DNA from: Bradyrhizobium sp. JYMT SZCCT0428
GTDB taxonomy: Bacteria > Pseudomonadota > Alphaproteobacteria > Rhizobiales > Xanthobacteraceae
Length of the DNA stretch: 64,000 nucleotides
Reading direction: 5' to 3'
Assembly (NCBI RefSeq): GCF_018131075.1
Contig: NZ_JAFCLS010000006.1
Span: forward strand, 124,001 to 188,000
Position 1 is the first letter of the stretch, and each line of letters starts with the position of its first letter. The notes beneath the pieces were generated by a model. It saw only the letters and a list, made by a program, of their open reading frames with translations, had not been told where the DNA came from and did not search any database. The position numbers and the translations under genes are program-made. This document shows, piece after piece, positions 29,742 through 38,229 of this stretch.

Positions 29742-31018
29742 TGCCAAATCGTATCGGCGCGCTTCCCTCATTCGCCCAACAGCCCCGGCGCTCCGCGGAT
29801 CCTCAGATGATCGTTGGAAGTCATAGCCGCAAGAAGCCGTGCACCCGGCAGATCGTTCGCTGGATCACCGAGCAGGCGACGGTACTGGACGACGGCGTCG
29901 CTCTGCTCGATGGTTTCTGCAAAGCCTTGCGCGATCAGGGGCTCCCGCTCTGGCGCATGAGCGTGGTGACCAACGCGCTCGATCCGTCCGTGCGCGGGTT
30001 CAGCTTCGACTGGCACAGCGACCGCGGCGCATCGCTGGCCTCCGCAAGCTATGACGACGAGGATTTTGGTGCCTTCGAACGCAGTCCGCTCCACGCATTG
30101 CTGGCCGATGGCCGGAGCTTCGCCCGATGGCGTCTAGGAGCTGATCCGAATGCCGCAAGCGCTGTTCCCGAACTGCTCGACCTGCGCGCGGAAGGCGGCA
30201 CCGATTATGTCCTGCATCTGATCTGGTTCGCGCCGGGAACCGCGCTGAAAGGCGTCGCCATTTCGTTCGCGACCGACGCTCCGTCCGGCTTCAGCGACGA
30301 CGACATGGCTGTCCTGGACGAAGTGCTTCCTGCGCTGGGGCTTGCCATCTGCAAACTCAGCCTGTCGCGGACATTGCAGGAAGCGCTCGCGACCTATCTC
30401 GGCTTGGAGACGAGCACGCGGGTCCTCGAAGGCAATATTCGCCGCGGTGAAGGCAAGACGGTTGCCGCTGCGATCCTGCTGGCCGATTTCCGCGGCTTCA
30501 CGACCCTCACCGACCAGGACGATCCCGTGAAGGTGGTCGGTTGGCTGGACGAGCACTTCGATGCCATCGGCGAGCCGGTCACGCGCTGCGGAGGCGAAAT
30601 CCTGAAATTCATGGGCGACGGCTTCCTGGCGATCTTTCCGGTGTCGGATCCGGAAAATCAGCCATGCGCGACCTGCGGCGTTGCCCTCGATGCCGCGGAG
30701 TGGGCGCTTGCATCCAATCGTGCATTGAACGAGCGACGTCGCTTAGTTGGCCTGCCGCAATTGGAAGTCCACATGGCGCTGCACTTCGGTCAGGTGGTCT
30801 ACGGCAATGTCGGAACCAGCCGTCGGCTCGACTTCACGGTGATCGGCCGCGCGGTGAACGAAGCCAGCCGTATCGAGGAACTGTGCGACGACGCAGGCTG
30901 CCCTGTGCTGGTCTCCGATACGTTCGCTGAACGCTGCGCCCGTCCGCTGCAGCTGGTCGGCACGTTTGCCCTGCGCGGACTTGAGCGCAGGCAGCAGATC
31001 TGGGCGCCGGCAGCATGA
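29738..31018 (+). CDS. Class III adenylate/guanylate cyclase with an N-terminal sensor region
   Basis: The 426-residue protein has a C-terminal cyclase domain with both metal aspartates: D250 in LLADFRGFTTL and D294 in KFMGDGFLAIF. K290 in LKFMGDG is the adenine-type choice, and GRAVNEASRIEEL supplies the transition-state residues, so cAMP is the likely product. The first 220 residues have no membrane span and look like a cytosolic GAF-like or degenerate sensor domain. The start overlaps the lipoprotein stop; M24 at 29807 is a less likely start. Confidence 0.85.
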   Translation: MMPNRIGALPSFAQQPRRSADPQMIVGSHSRKKPCTRQIVRWITEQATVLDDGVALLDGFCKALRDQGLPLWRMSVVTNALDPSVRGFSFDWHSDRGASLASASYDDEDFGAFERSPLHALLADGRSFARWRLGADPNAASAVPELLDLRAEGGTDYVLHLIWFAPGTALKGVAISFATDAPSGFSDDDMAVLDEVLPALGLAICKLSLSRTLQEALATYLGLETSTRVLEGNIRRGEGKTVAAAILLADFRGFTTLTDQDDPVKVVGWLDEHFDAIGEPVTRCGGEILKFMGDGFLAIFPVSDPENQPCATCGVALDAAEWALASNRALNERRRLVGLPQLEVHMALHFGQVVYGNVGTSRRLDFTVIGRAVNEASRIEELCDDAGCPVLVSDTFAERCARPLQLVGTFALRGLERRQQIWAPAA

Positions 31019-31065
31019 CAAGGTTCGAGCAGCCTCTGTTCACTGCGGCGGGATCTTGCGGAAAT

Positions 31066-31965
31066 CTAGGTCTGCCTCTTGAGAAGTTTCTGAATTTCGC
31101 CTGTGAGCGCGCGTGCGGCGGGTGATAAAGACTGGCCTCTCAAAGTCACGATAGACACGGTGCGCGTCAACCCGGGGTTCGCTATGGGAGCGGCCTGCAG
31201 GTTTTTCCTAAGCGGGCTTGGCAAAGCGATTTTCGGCAGGATGCCGACCCCCATTCCAGCGCCTGCAAGCGCGATCAGGGTGTGCGTGTGCGCCACCTCG
31301 AATTTGATCTCCATGTGCAGATCGCGAACGGCCAAGGCCCGGTCGAGCATGATGCGCAAGGCCGCCGACCTGGAGTTGAGCAACACCGGATAGGCACAGA
31401 GTTCGGTCAGGTCGACCGACGTACGCCGTCGAAACCGAAAGCTCTTTGTCGCGATCGCATAAATAGGGTCTTCGAACAGGCTATCAAACCGAAATTCAGT
31501 CGAGCGTTCCATCTCGACCCCTATTCCGAAGTCGACTTCTCTGCGGCGAATGCACTCGATCAAATCTGCAGCGGCAAGTTCGCGGAGACTGATACTTATC
31601 CCGGGATAGCTCGCCTGGAAGGCGTGCAGCGCGTGCGGCAGTATTGTCGCTGCGATGGTGGGGATGCACGCGAACGACAGCGTTCCCCGCTGGATGTCCA
31701 CGGCTTCGCGAACTTCTCGAAGGCCATTCTCCCATTCGCCCAATGCGCGCCGAGCGAACGTCAGTAACTTCAGCCCTTCAGCAGTCAATTCGACCCGTCG
31801 GGTTGTCCGGTGAAACAAGGCCACACCGACCTGTTCCTCGAGCTGCTTGACCTGCATGCTGACCGCGGATTGCGACCGGTTCAGCTTTTCCGAGGCCTGC
31901 CGAAAGCTCTTGTTGTCGGCGATCGCGATGAAGATGTGCAGCAGCTTGAAGTTGACGTTTGTCAT
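31066..31965 (-). CDS. LysR-type transcriptional regulator
   Basis: The 299-residue protein has the LysR winged helix (FRQASEKLNRSQSAVSMQVK) and a two-lobed effector domain (GTLSFACIPTIAATILPHAL). It is divergent from the Bug binding-protein gene at 32183 across 217 bases and probably controls the module from there to 35743. The effector is unknown; a pathway intermediate is usual for this family. Confidence 0.9.
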   Translation of the reverse strand: MTNVNFKLLHIFIAIADNKSFRQASEKLNRSQSAVSMQVKQLEEQVGVALFHRTTRRVELTAEGLKLLTFARRALGEWENGLREVREAVDIQRGTLSFACIPTIAATILPHALHAFQASYPGISISLRELAAADLIECIRRREVDFGIGVEMERSTEFRFDSLFEDPIYAIATKSFRFRRRTSVDLTELCAYPVLLNSRSAALRIMLDRALAVRDLHMEIKFEVAHTHTLIALAGAGMGVGILPKIALPSPLRKNLQAAPIANPGLTRTVSIVTLRGQSLSPAARALTGEIQKLLKRQT

Positions 31966-32182
31966 TCGCTGTTCCCGTGCGGAAACGTTAAATCAAGAAA
32001 CCTGAATAATCGATCAGATAATCTCGATAGATTGATCATAGGCCGGTGTCTATGATTTCGCTAGTCAGGCTGTTCGGCCGCCGTCGCGGGTGACTGGTGG
32101 GTGGACCCTGAACAAGAAAAAGCGTCGAGCCTACGTGCTCATGCGGAAGACTCAAGACGATAGCTACCATTGGGAGCAACGC
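31966..32182. promoter_or_regulatory. AT-rich divergent promoter region, probable LysR site
   Basis: This 217-base region between two divergent genes is AT-richer than its surroundings near 31990-32055. It contains the inverted pair AATC-N6-GATT (32020-32023 and 32030-32033) among several GATC/GATT repeats. It is the natural place for binding by the LysR protein, but no single site stands out. Confidence 0.4.
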
Positions 32183-33157
32183 ATGAAGGTGGTTCGTTCG
32201 CTGATCGCAGGAGTCGCCGCTGCATGGGCTCTCTGGCCGTCATGCCTCATGGCGGAAGACTTTCCGACCAGGCTGGTCCGCATCGTCGTGCCGCAATCCC
32301 CCGGCGGTGCCACCGACACATTTGCGCGCACCATCGGACAGAAGCTCAGCGAGCACTGGAAGCAGCCGGTCGTGATCGAAAATCGCGCAGGCGCCGGAGG
32401 GGTGATCGGCACCGAGTCGGTCGCGAAGGCGCCCGCAGACGGATACACGCTGCTGGTGACCTACGAAGGCTCACAGGCGATCAACCCCAGTCTTTACGAG
32501 AACCTGCCGTTCGATTCCATCAAGGACTTCACGCCGATCGGCACCATTGCAACGACGCCGTTTCTCCTGATTGTCGGCCAAAAGGTGCAGGCGAAGACAT
32601 TCCAGGAATTTCTTGCCCTGGCGCGCACCGATCCCGGCAAGATGAACTACGGCTCGGCCGGCAACGGCTCGGTCAATCATCTGCTTGGCGAAATGCTGCA
32701 GGTCGAGGCTGGTATTCGTATTACCCATGTGCCGTACAAGGGTGCCCCGCAAGCCATCTCGGACGTGATCGGCGGTCACCTCGATTCGGCCTTTGCCAGC
32801 GCGCCGTCGGTTATCGCTTCGGTCCAGCAGGGATTGGTGCGCGCGCTCGCCATCAGCAGCGGCAAACGTGCAGCTATTTCGCCGGACACGCCGACGATTG
32901 CCGAAGGCGGCGTCAAGGATTTCGATGTCAGTCCGTGGTGGGGGATCTTTGGTCCGGCGGGTCTTCCACCGTCGGTCGTCAGCAAGATCAACGCCGATCT
33001 CGCCGAGATATTAAAGGCGCCTGACGTCCTCGAAGTGCTCGCCAAGCAGGGAGGAACGCCGCTGATCAGTTCGCCGGAGCAATTTCGCAATCTGCTCGCA
33101 AAAGATATCGCGAAATGGGCAAAGACGGTGAAGGCGGCAGGCGTCAAGGCGAACTAG
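32183..33157 (+). CDS. Bug/TctC-family periplasmic binding protein (1)
   Basis: The 324-residue protein has a signal peptide (MKVVRSLIAGVAAAWALWPS, cleaved near MAE-D) and the Bug family marks VRIVVPQSPGGATDTFAR, NRAGAGGVIGTESVAK and VPYKGAPQAISDVIGG. Bug proteins bind carboxylated solutes, including aromatic and dicarboxylic acids. No TctA or TctB gene is near, so transport would need a membrane partner elsewhere or the protein serves in sensing. ATG 32183 is used; the frame is open to 32090 but the signal peptide begins here. Confidence 0.88.
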   Translation: MKVVRSLIAGVAAAWALWPSCLMAEDFPTRLVRIVVPQSPGGATDTFARTIGQKLSEHWKQPVVIENRAGAGGVIGTESVAKAPADGYTLLVTYEGSQAINPSLYENLPFDSIKDFTPIGTIATTPFLLIVGQKVQAKTFQEFLALARTDPGKMNYGSAGNGSVNHLLGEMLQVEAGIRITHVPYKGAPQAISDVIGGHLDSAFASAPSVIASVQQGLVRALAISSGKRAAISPDTPTIAEGGVKDFDVSPWWGIFGPAGLPPSVVSKINADLAEILKAPDVLEVLAKQGGTPLISSPEQFRNLLAKDIAKWAKTVKAAGVKAN

Positions 33158-33223
33158 GCCGATTCACCTGCGGCTCACGCTCCCGATGTGTTGGTCGCGA
33201 ACGCGGCCTGACTGAGGTTTGAT

Positions 33224-34324
33224 ATGTCCGAAACGTTGACAAGAGACGAAGCCAAGGTGCGCGAGAAGATCATCGATGCCGACGTGCATCCCTGGATCAA
33301 CGGCGACATCAAGGGTCTGAAGAAATACCTGTCACGCGACTGGTGGGAGCATTTCGACGGCCGTTACGTGCTGCCGAACCATTGGCTGCGGCCGCCGCTG
33401 GCGCGGGCATCTTCCAACCGTATCGACGCCATCACGCCGTCGGGCGGCGAGCCCGGCTCCGATCCGGTGTTCATGAAGAAGGAACATCTCGACAAGCACA
33501 ATATCAGCCACGCGGTGCTGTCATCGATACAGGCTGGCAAGCTTGCGGCGATTCCCACTGCGAACGAGGCGGTGGCGCTTGCGACCGCCTTCAACGAATA
33601 TTTTCTGAGCGAGTTCGTTACCGTCGACGACCGCTACAAGCTGGCCATGGTCGTCGCCGCGCATGATCCGCTGGCCGCAGCGGCCGAAATCCGCCGCATC
33701 GGCCATCTGCCGAACGTGGTTGCGGTCTATATGCCGCTGCTCAACATCCTGATGGGGCAGCGCCACTACTACCCGATCTACGAGGCGGCCGAGAGCCTGC
33801 GGCTTCCGATCCTGATCCACCCCACGGGAACAGAGGGAGGGTTTCCAACGGCGGTCGCCTTCGCGGGGGGAACGCCGAGCACGTATATCGAGCGCCATAC
33901 GAATTTTCCCGAGATCGGCATGTCCAGCATCAACAGTATGATCTTCGAAGGCGTGTTCCACCGATTTCCGGGGCTGAAGTTGCTTGCAGCGGAGTTTGGC
34001 TTCAGTTGGTTGCCCCATTTTCTGTGGCGGATGGATCAGAACTGGCATCAGTTCCGCAAGGAAGTGCCGTGGGTGAAGGTGAAGCCGAGCGAGACCGTGC
34101 TCAACCATGTGCGGTTCACGTCGCAGCCGATGGAGGAGCCGGAGAAGCCGGAATACCTGACCAGCATCCTTGAGATGATCCATGCCGATCGCACGCTGGT
34201 GTTCAGCACCGACTATCCGCACTGGGATAATGACTTTCCCCGTCTCACGTTACCGGGAATTCCAACAGCGCTGCGGCAGCGGATATTCTTTCAGAATGCC
34301 GCTGACCTCTTCAATTTGGCTTGA
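33224..34324 (+). CDS. Amidohydrolase-2 family protein (decarboxylase/hydrolase-like)
   Basis: The 366-residue TIM-barrel metalloenzyme belongs to the family that includes ACMSD-type decarboxylases and lactone or cis-diketone hydrolases. Metal ligand candidates are the DxH motif in IIDADVHPW, the histidine in PILIHPTG and the aspartate in FSTDYPHWD. It lies 66 bases downstream of the Bug gene and precedes a Rieske protein, which suggests an aromatic or cyclic carboxylate substrate. Confidence 0.82.
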   Translation: MSETLTRDEAKVREKIIDADVHPWINGDIKGLKKYLSRDWWEHFDGRYVLPNHWLRPPLARASSNRIDAITPSGGEPGSDPVFMKKEHLDKHNISHAVLSSIQAGKLAAIPTANEAVALATAFNEYFLSEFVTVDDRYKLAMVVAAHDPLAAAAEIRRIGHLPNVVAVYMPLLNILMGQRHYYPIYEAAESLRLPILIHPTGTEGGFPTAVAFAGGTPSTYIERHTNFPEIGMSSINSMIFEGVFHRFPGLKLLAAEFGFSWLPHFLWRMDQNWHQFRKEVPWVKVKPSETVLNHVRFTSQPMEEPEKPEYLTSILEMIHADRTLVFSTDYPHWDNDFPRLTLPGIPTALRQRIFFQNAADLFNLA

Positions 34325-34333
34325 GCGGCCATA

Positions 34334-34377
34334 GCGTTTTCAAGCGAAGTGGGTACCGGCTAGCGCGAAGAAAACGC
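34334..34377. repeat. Palindromic intergenic repeat (GCGTTTTC ... GAAAACGC)
   Basis: Perfect outer arms GCGTTTTC (34334-34341) and GAAAACGC (34370-34377) enclose AAGCGAAGTGGGTACCGG and a short variable part. From memory this matches a dispersed palindromic unit of Bradyrhizobium genomes. Only one copy is visible in this window. It sits 32 bases before the Rieske start and could form a hairpin in the mRNA. Confidence 0.65.
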
Positions 34378-34409
34378 GTCAAACAAAAGTGCTATCGACG
34401 GAGGGTACG

Positions 34410-34763
34410 GTGAGCTTACATCTGGTCGCGCAACTGGATCAGTTGAAGGACGCGACACCCATGGTCTTCACCGTGGCTGGACGGTCGATCGGCCTCATCA
34501 AGTCAAACGGCAGGGTCCATGCGGTGCGGAATGTCTGCCCTCACAAGGGTGCACCGGTATGCAGAGGTTCGTTCAAGGGAACGATGCTGCCTAGCGATCC
34601 CGGTACCTTCGTGTTCGGCATGGATGACCGGATCCTGCAATGTCCGTGGCACGGCTGGGAGTTCGATCTGAACACCGGCCGCACCCTGTGCGGCCACAGC
34701 AACAAGAAGCTCGTCCTGTATCCGGTCACGGTGAGGGAGGGCGCCGTCTACGTGGACATTTGA
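34410..34763 (+). CDS. Small Rieske [2Fe-2S] ferredoxin-like protein
   Basis: The 117-residue protein is a single Rieske domain with ligands C43-P-H45 in NVCPHKGAPVC and C78-P-W-H81 in CPWHGWEFD. A GTG start at 34410 follows GGAGGG closely and is preferred over the GTG at 34389. Such proteins carry electrons to Rieske non-haem oxygenases, or act as small subunits of reductases. No terminal oxygenase alpha subunit lies in the window, so its partner is unknown. Confidence 0.88.
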   Translation: MSLHLVAQLDQLKDATPMVFTVAGRSIGLIKSNGRVHAVRNVCPHKGAPVCRGSFKGTMLPSDPGTFVFGMDDRILQCPWHGWEFDLNTGRTLCGHSNKKLVLYPVTVREGAVYVDI

Positions 34764-34819
34764 CGGCTTGTGTGATCGGCGACGTCGCTGTTTGAGCAAG
34801 ACACAGATCAGGAGTGATA

Positions 34820-35743
34820 ATGACTACTTCAAGATTGGGCTTTGCCGGCGTCGGCAAGATGGGCGGGTTGATGGCAGCGCGCTTGATCGAAGGAGGCCAT
34901 CCTCTGATCGTGTTCGATGCGAACGACCGTGCAGTGGCGCCATTGGTGAAGGCCGGCGCCATGCGTGCCAACGCCTTGGCTGATCTCGCCGCGCAGTCGG
35001 AAGTTGTATTTGCCAGCCTGCCGACGCCGGACGTCGTGCGCGAGGTTGCGCTCGGGCCCGGTGGCATTGTGGAGAGCGCCACGACAAAATTGTTTGTCGA
35101 TCTATCGACGACAGGACCCCGGATCGCCCGCATCGTCGCCGAAGGCCTCGCCAGCAAGGGCATTACGGCAGTGGATTGCCCGGTGAGCGGCGGTCTGGCC
35201 GGCGCGCGCAACGGCACGCTGGCGCTGATGGTATCCTGCCCGGCCATGGCTTACGAACAGGTGCAGGATCTGCTGAGGGTATTTGGCAAGCCGATCTTCG
35301 TCAGCGAAATTCCGGGCGCCGCGCAAACCATGAAGCTTGCAAACAACTTGCTCGCCGCCTGCGCGATCGCGATTTCGTCGGAAGCTTTCGTATTCGGCGT
35401 CAAGGGCGGCCTGGATCCAAAGATCATGTGCGAGGTGTTCAACGCGAGCAGCGGCAGAAATACCGCAACCTTGGACAAGTTTCCTCGGTCGGTATTGCCG
35501 GGCACGTTCGATTTCGGCTTCTCGACGGCCTTGGCGTTCAAGGATGTGAAGCTCTGCCTCGATGAAGCGGAAGCGCTCGGCGTCCCGACACCGGTCGGCA
35601 GCGCGATCCGGCATGTTCTCGGCATCACGCAGGCGATGTTCGGTCCCGAATCCGATTTCACCAGCATGGTGCGTCCATTCGAGCGATGGGCCGGCGTGGA
35701 GGTGCGTTCTCGGCCCATGGTTCTGAATGAGGCTGAACAGTAA
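34820..35743 (+). CDS. NAD(P)-dependent dehydrogenase of the 3-hydroxyisobutyrate dehydrogenase family
   Basis: The 307-residue beta-hydroxyacid dehydrogenase has the Rossmann motif GFAGVGKMGGLMAARL, the substrate loop CPVSGGLAGARNGTLALMV and the catalytic lysine in AAQTMKLANNLL. It would oxidise or reduce a short hydroxy acid such as 3-hydroxyisobutyrate or tartronate semialdehyde. ATG 34820 follows AGGAGTG. It ends the LysR-linked module and is convergent with the IclR gene. Confidence 0.88.
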   Translation: MTTSRLGFAGVGKMGGLMAARLIEGGHPLIVFDANDRAVAPLVKAGAMRANALADLAAQSEVVFASLPTPDVVREVALGPGGIVESATTKLFVDLSTTGPRIARIVAEGLASKGITAVDCPVSGGLAGARNGTLALMVSCPAMAYEQVQDLLRVFGKPIFVSEIPGAAQTMKLANNLLAACAIAISSEAFVFGVKGGLDPKIMCEVFNASSGRNTATLDKFPRSVLPGTFDFGFSTALAFKDVKLCLDEAEALGVPTPVGSAIRHVLGITQAMFGPESDFTSMVRPFERWAGVEVRSRPMVLNEAEQ

Positions 35744-35753
35744 CGATCGAACG

Positions 35754-36530
35754 TCAGAACTGCGGCGGCAGCTGCGCGGCGACCTCGCGCGCGGCGATGC
35801 CCATGTCGTTTGCGAGCGCCAGCGAGCGTGCACGATCGAGCTGGCTGCCGAGGCCGACGGCCGCGATCGTGTGCGAGATCGTGCCCTGGCTGTTCAGAAC
35901 CGGCACCGCCACGATGGTGACGCCGTCAATGTAATTGCCGCGATCGATGCTGAAACCCTGACGGCGTACCAGTTCGACTTCCTTGCGCCAGGAATCGTAG
36001 CTCGGCGCGTTGTGCCAGCGCAGCAGGCGAAAACGCTTCTCGATCTCCTTCTGCGGCTGCCCGCAAAACGCGGCGACGCATCGCCCCGTGGCGCTGATCA
36101 ACGCGGGAAACCGGCTCCCGACATCGACATGCAGGCGGACCGGCGCCTGGCTGCGGGCCAGGGCGATGACGATCATGTTGTCGAGGTCGGGCACTTCGAC
36201 GCCGATCGCCATGACGCCGTAGCGGTGTGAGAGATCATCCAGCTTCGGCCGCACCAGGTTCGGAAAGTCGCTGTTCTCGAGCACGGCGCGCGCCAGCGGC
36301 AGCATGCCGACACCGAGCCTGTAGCGCTTGGTCAGGGGATCGACCTGCAGCAGGTCTTCGGCAACGAGCGCGCGCGCGATGTGAAGCGCGGTGCTGGGCA
36401 CGAGGTCAAGACTCTCCGCAATCGCCTTGAGGCTTTGCGGCGAACGGCTGCGGCTGAGCAGCCGCAGAATGGCGATGGCGCGGGTGACGGCAGGTACCGC
36501 GCGGACCCGTGGGGCTTTGGGATTCGGCAT
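35754..36530 (-). CDS. IclR-family transcriptional regulator
   Basis: The 258-residue regulator has an N-terminal winged helix (SLKAIAESLDLVPSTALHIA) and the IclR effector domain (VHVDVGSRFPALISATGRC-like core, then SIDRGNYIDGVTIVAVPVLN). ATG 36530 gives the start MPNPKAPRVRAVPAV; the longer frame is less likely. It is divergent from the acyl-CoA ligase gene, with a perfect palindrome in the shared region, and probably controls the four-gene operon 36641-41614. Confidence 0.9.
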   Translation of the reverse strand: MPNPKAPRVRAVPAVTRAIAILRLLSRSRSPQSLKAIAESLDLVPSTALHIARALVAEDLLQVDPLTKRYRLGVGMLPLARAVLENSDFPNLVRPKLDDLSHRYGVMAIGVEVPDLDNMIVIALARSQAPVRLHVDVGSRFPALISATGRCVAAFCGQPQKEIEKRFRLLRWHNAPSYDSWRKEVELVRRQGFSIDRGNYIDGVTIVAVPVLNSQGTISHTIAAVGLGSQLDRARSLALANDMGIAAREVAAQLPPQF

Positions 36531-36576
36531 GATTGTCTCTGTACAACATTGATTGCGCCGCAACAACGCAGCGAGC

Positions 36577-36596
36577 TAATTGTACATATACAATTA
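36577..36596. promoter_or_regulatory. Probable IclR operator
   Basis: A perfect palindrome with 8-bp arms, TAATTGTA-CATA-TACAATTA, lies between the IclR gene and the acyl-CoA ligase gene. A further half-site TGTACAA occurs at 36540-36546. IclR proteins bind palindromes of this size. The assignment is by position. Confidence 0.65.
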
Positions 36597-36606
36597 TAAA
36601 CGCTAT

Positions 36607-36634
36607 TTGACAATTGGTTCGTCTTCGGTATTTT
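36607..36634 (+). promoter_or_regulatory. Candidate promoter abutting the acyl-CoA ligase start
   Basis: TTGACA (36607-36612) and TATTTT (36629-36634) are spaced by 16 bases. The predicted start of transcription would fall on or next to the ATG at 36641, and no ribosome site is visible before that ATG. A second option uses TTGTAC within the palindrome (36580-36585) with CTATTT at 36603-36608. Confidence 0.42.
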
Positions 36635-36640
36635 GCCGCC

Positions 36641-38200
36641 ATGACCAAGCTGACCTACTTCACGAGCTACGCGGATGCGCAGGCGGAGTTCTCTTCCGCC
36701 AGACTCTGGGAATTGTTCGCGGGCAACCGCGAACGTCTCAACATCGCCCATGAATGCATCGACCGGCATGCGGGGCGTTCCAATCCGGCTGTCATTGTCG
36801 TTCACGCCGACGGGCCGGATGAACTGTTGAGCTTTCGCGAGATATCGGAAGCCTCGTCGCGCTTCGCCCACTACCTGGCGAGCGAGGGCGTCAAGCCCGG
36901 CGATCGCGTGGCGATCATGCTGGAGCCGTCGCGGGCCTTTTATGTAGCGGTGTTCGGCACGATGAAGGCGGGCGCGATCGCCGTGCCGTTGTTCACGCTG
37001 TTCGGACCCGATGGCGTCAAGCTGCGCGTCAACGATTGCACGCCGCGGCTGATCGTGACCAACGCCGAGAAGGCACCGAGCCTGGACGGCATCGAAGCGA
37101 AAATCGTGGTCGCCGACGATGCGTTCCTGAACGGACTTGAGCGCTTCTCGCCGCACTTTACGCCCAACACGGCGGCCGACGCGCTGGCGCTGTTCCAATA
37201 TACATCTGGGACGACGCGCGAGCTTCCCGAGGCGGTCAAGCACACCCATCGTGCGATCGTAACGCTGATGGTGGCGGCGCTCTACGGAACTGGTTTGCGC
37301 CCCGGCGATCGCTTCATCTGCCCGTCGTCGCCGGCGTGGGGCCATGGTCTCTGGCACGGCACGCTGGCGCCGCTGGCGCTCGGCATCACCATTGGCGCCT
37401 ATGCCGGCAAGTTCAATCCGGAGCGGCTGCTGTTGGCGCTGCAGCAGCACCAGTTCACCAACATCTCGGCGGCCGCCACCCATTACCGCATGATGCGGAA
37501 TTCCGGCGAGGCGCCGAATTATCGCTACGCCATCGAGAAACTGTCCTTCACCGGCGAGCCGATCGACAGCGAGACCGCTTCGTTCGTCGAGCATATTTTT
37601 GGCCGGCCGGCCTGCAGCATGTATGGCACCACCGAGATCGGCGTGATCCTGGTGAGCTATCCCGGCGCCGGCGATTTCGTCGTCAAGCCCGGTTCATTGG
37701 GCAAGCCGATCCCCGGCGGGCGCGTCGAGGTCCATGATGCCGAAGGCCAGCCATGCCCGCCCGGCGTCGCCGGCGAACTGAAGGTCTGGCGCCACGGACA
37801 GTGGATCGCCACCAAGGATCTCGGCCGCATCGACGAGGACGGCTACTTCTATCACGGTGGCCGCGCTGACGATGTGATCATCTCCGCCGGCTGGACCATG
37901 AGCGCCGTCGAAATCGAGGACGCGATCCTCAAGCATCCGCAGGTCCGCGAGGCCGCCGCCATCGGCGTCGCCGATCCGCTGCGCGGACAAGTCGTAAAGG
38001 CCTTCGTCGTGACCGACCGGGCAGGCGACGAGGCGTTCCAGCACGAGATCCAGGACGTCGTGCGCCAGCGCCTCAGCCATCACGAATATCCGCGCGTCGT
38101 CAGTTTTGTCACCGAACTGCCCAAGACGCCGGCCGGCAAGGTCAACCGCAAGGTGCTGCGCGACCGCGAGCAGGCCATCACGAAATCAGAAGCGAGATAG
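36641..38200 (+). CDS. AMP-dependent acyl-CoA ligase (benzoate/aryl-CoA ligase-like)
   Basis: The 519-residue adenylate-forming enzyme activates a carboxylic acid to its CoA thioester with ATP. Motifs are the phosphate loop FQYTSGTTRELPEAVKHTH (the usual Gly-Lys stretch is altered to REL-EAVK), CSMYGTTEIG, the hinge region GGRADDVIISAGW and the C-terminal catalytic lysine in PKTPAGKVNRKVL. The overall layout is like benzoate-CoA or 2-aminobenzoate-CoA ligases. It is the first gene of an operon with a dehydratase, a CoA transferase and a Bug protein. ATG 36641 has no clear Shine-Dalgarno sequence. Confidence 0.88.
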   Translation: MTKLTYFTSYADAQAEFSSARLWELFAGNRERLNIAHECIDRHAGRSNPAVIVVHADGPDELLSFREISEASSRFAHYLASEGVKPGDRVAIMLEPSRAFYVAVFGTMKAGAIAVPLFTLFGPDGVKLRVNDCTPRLIVTNAEKAPSLDGIEAKIVVADDAFLNGLERFSPHFTPNTAADALALFQYTSGTTRELPEAVKHTHRAIVTLMVAALYGTGLRPGDRFICPSSPAWGHGLWHGTLAPLALGITIGAYAGKFNPERLLLALQQHQFTNISAAATHYRMMRNSGEAPNYRYAIEKLSFTGEPIDSETASFVEHIFGRPACSMYGTTEIGVILVSYPGAGDFVVKPGSLGKPIPGGRVEVHDAEGQPCPPGVAGELKVWRHGQWIATKDLGRIDEDGYFYHGGRADDVIISAGWTMSAVEIEDAILKHPQVREAAAIGVADPLRGQVVKAFVVTDRAGDEAFQHEIQDVVRQRLSHHEYPRVVSFVTELPKTPAGKVNRKVLRDREQAITKSEAR

Positions 38201-38229
38201 AGGCAAAAGCCTGAAAGGAAGGAACGTCA

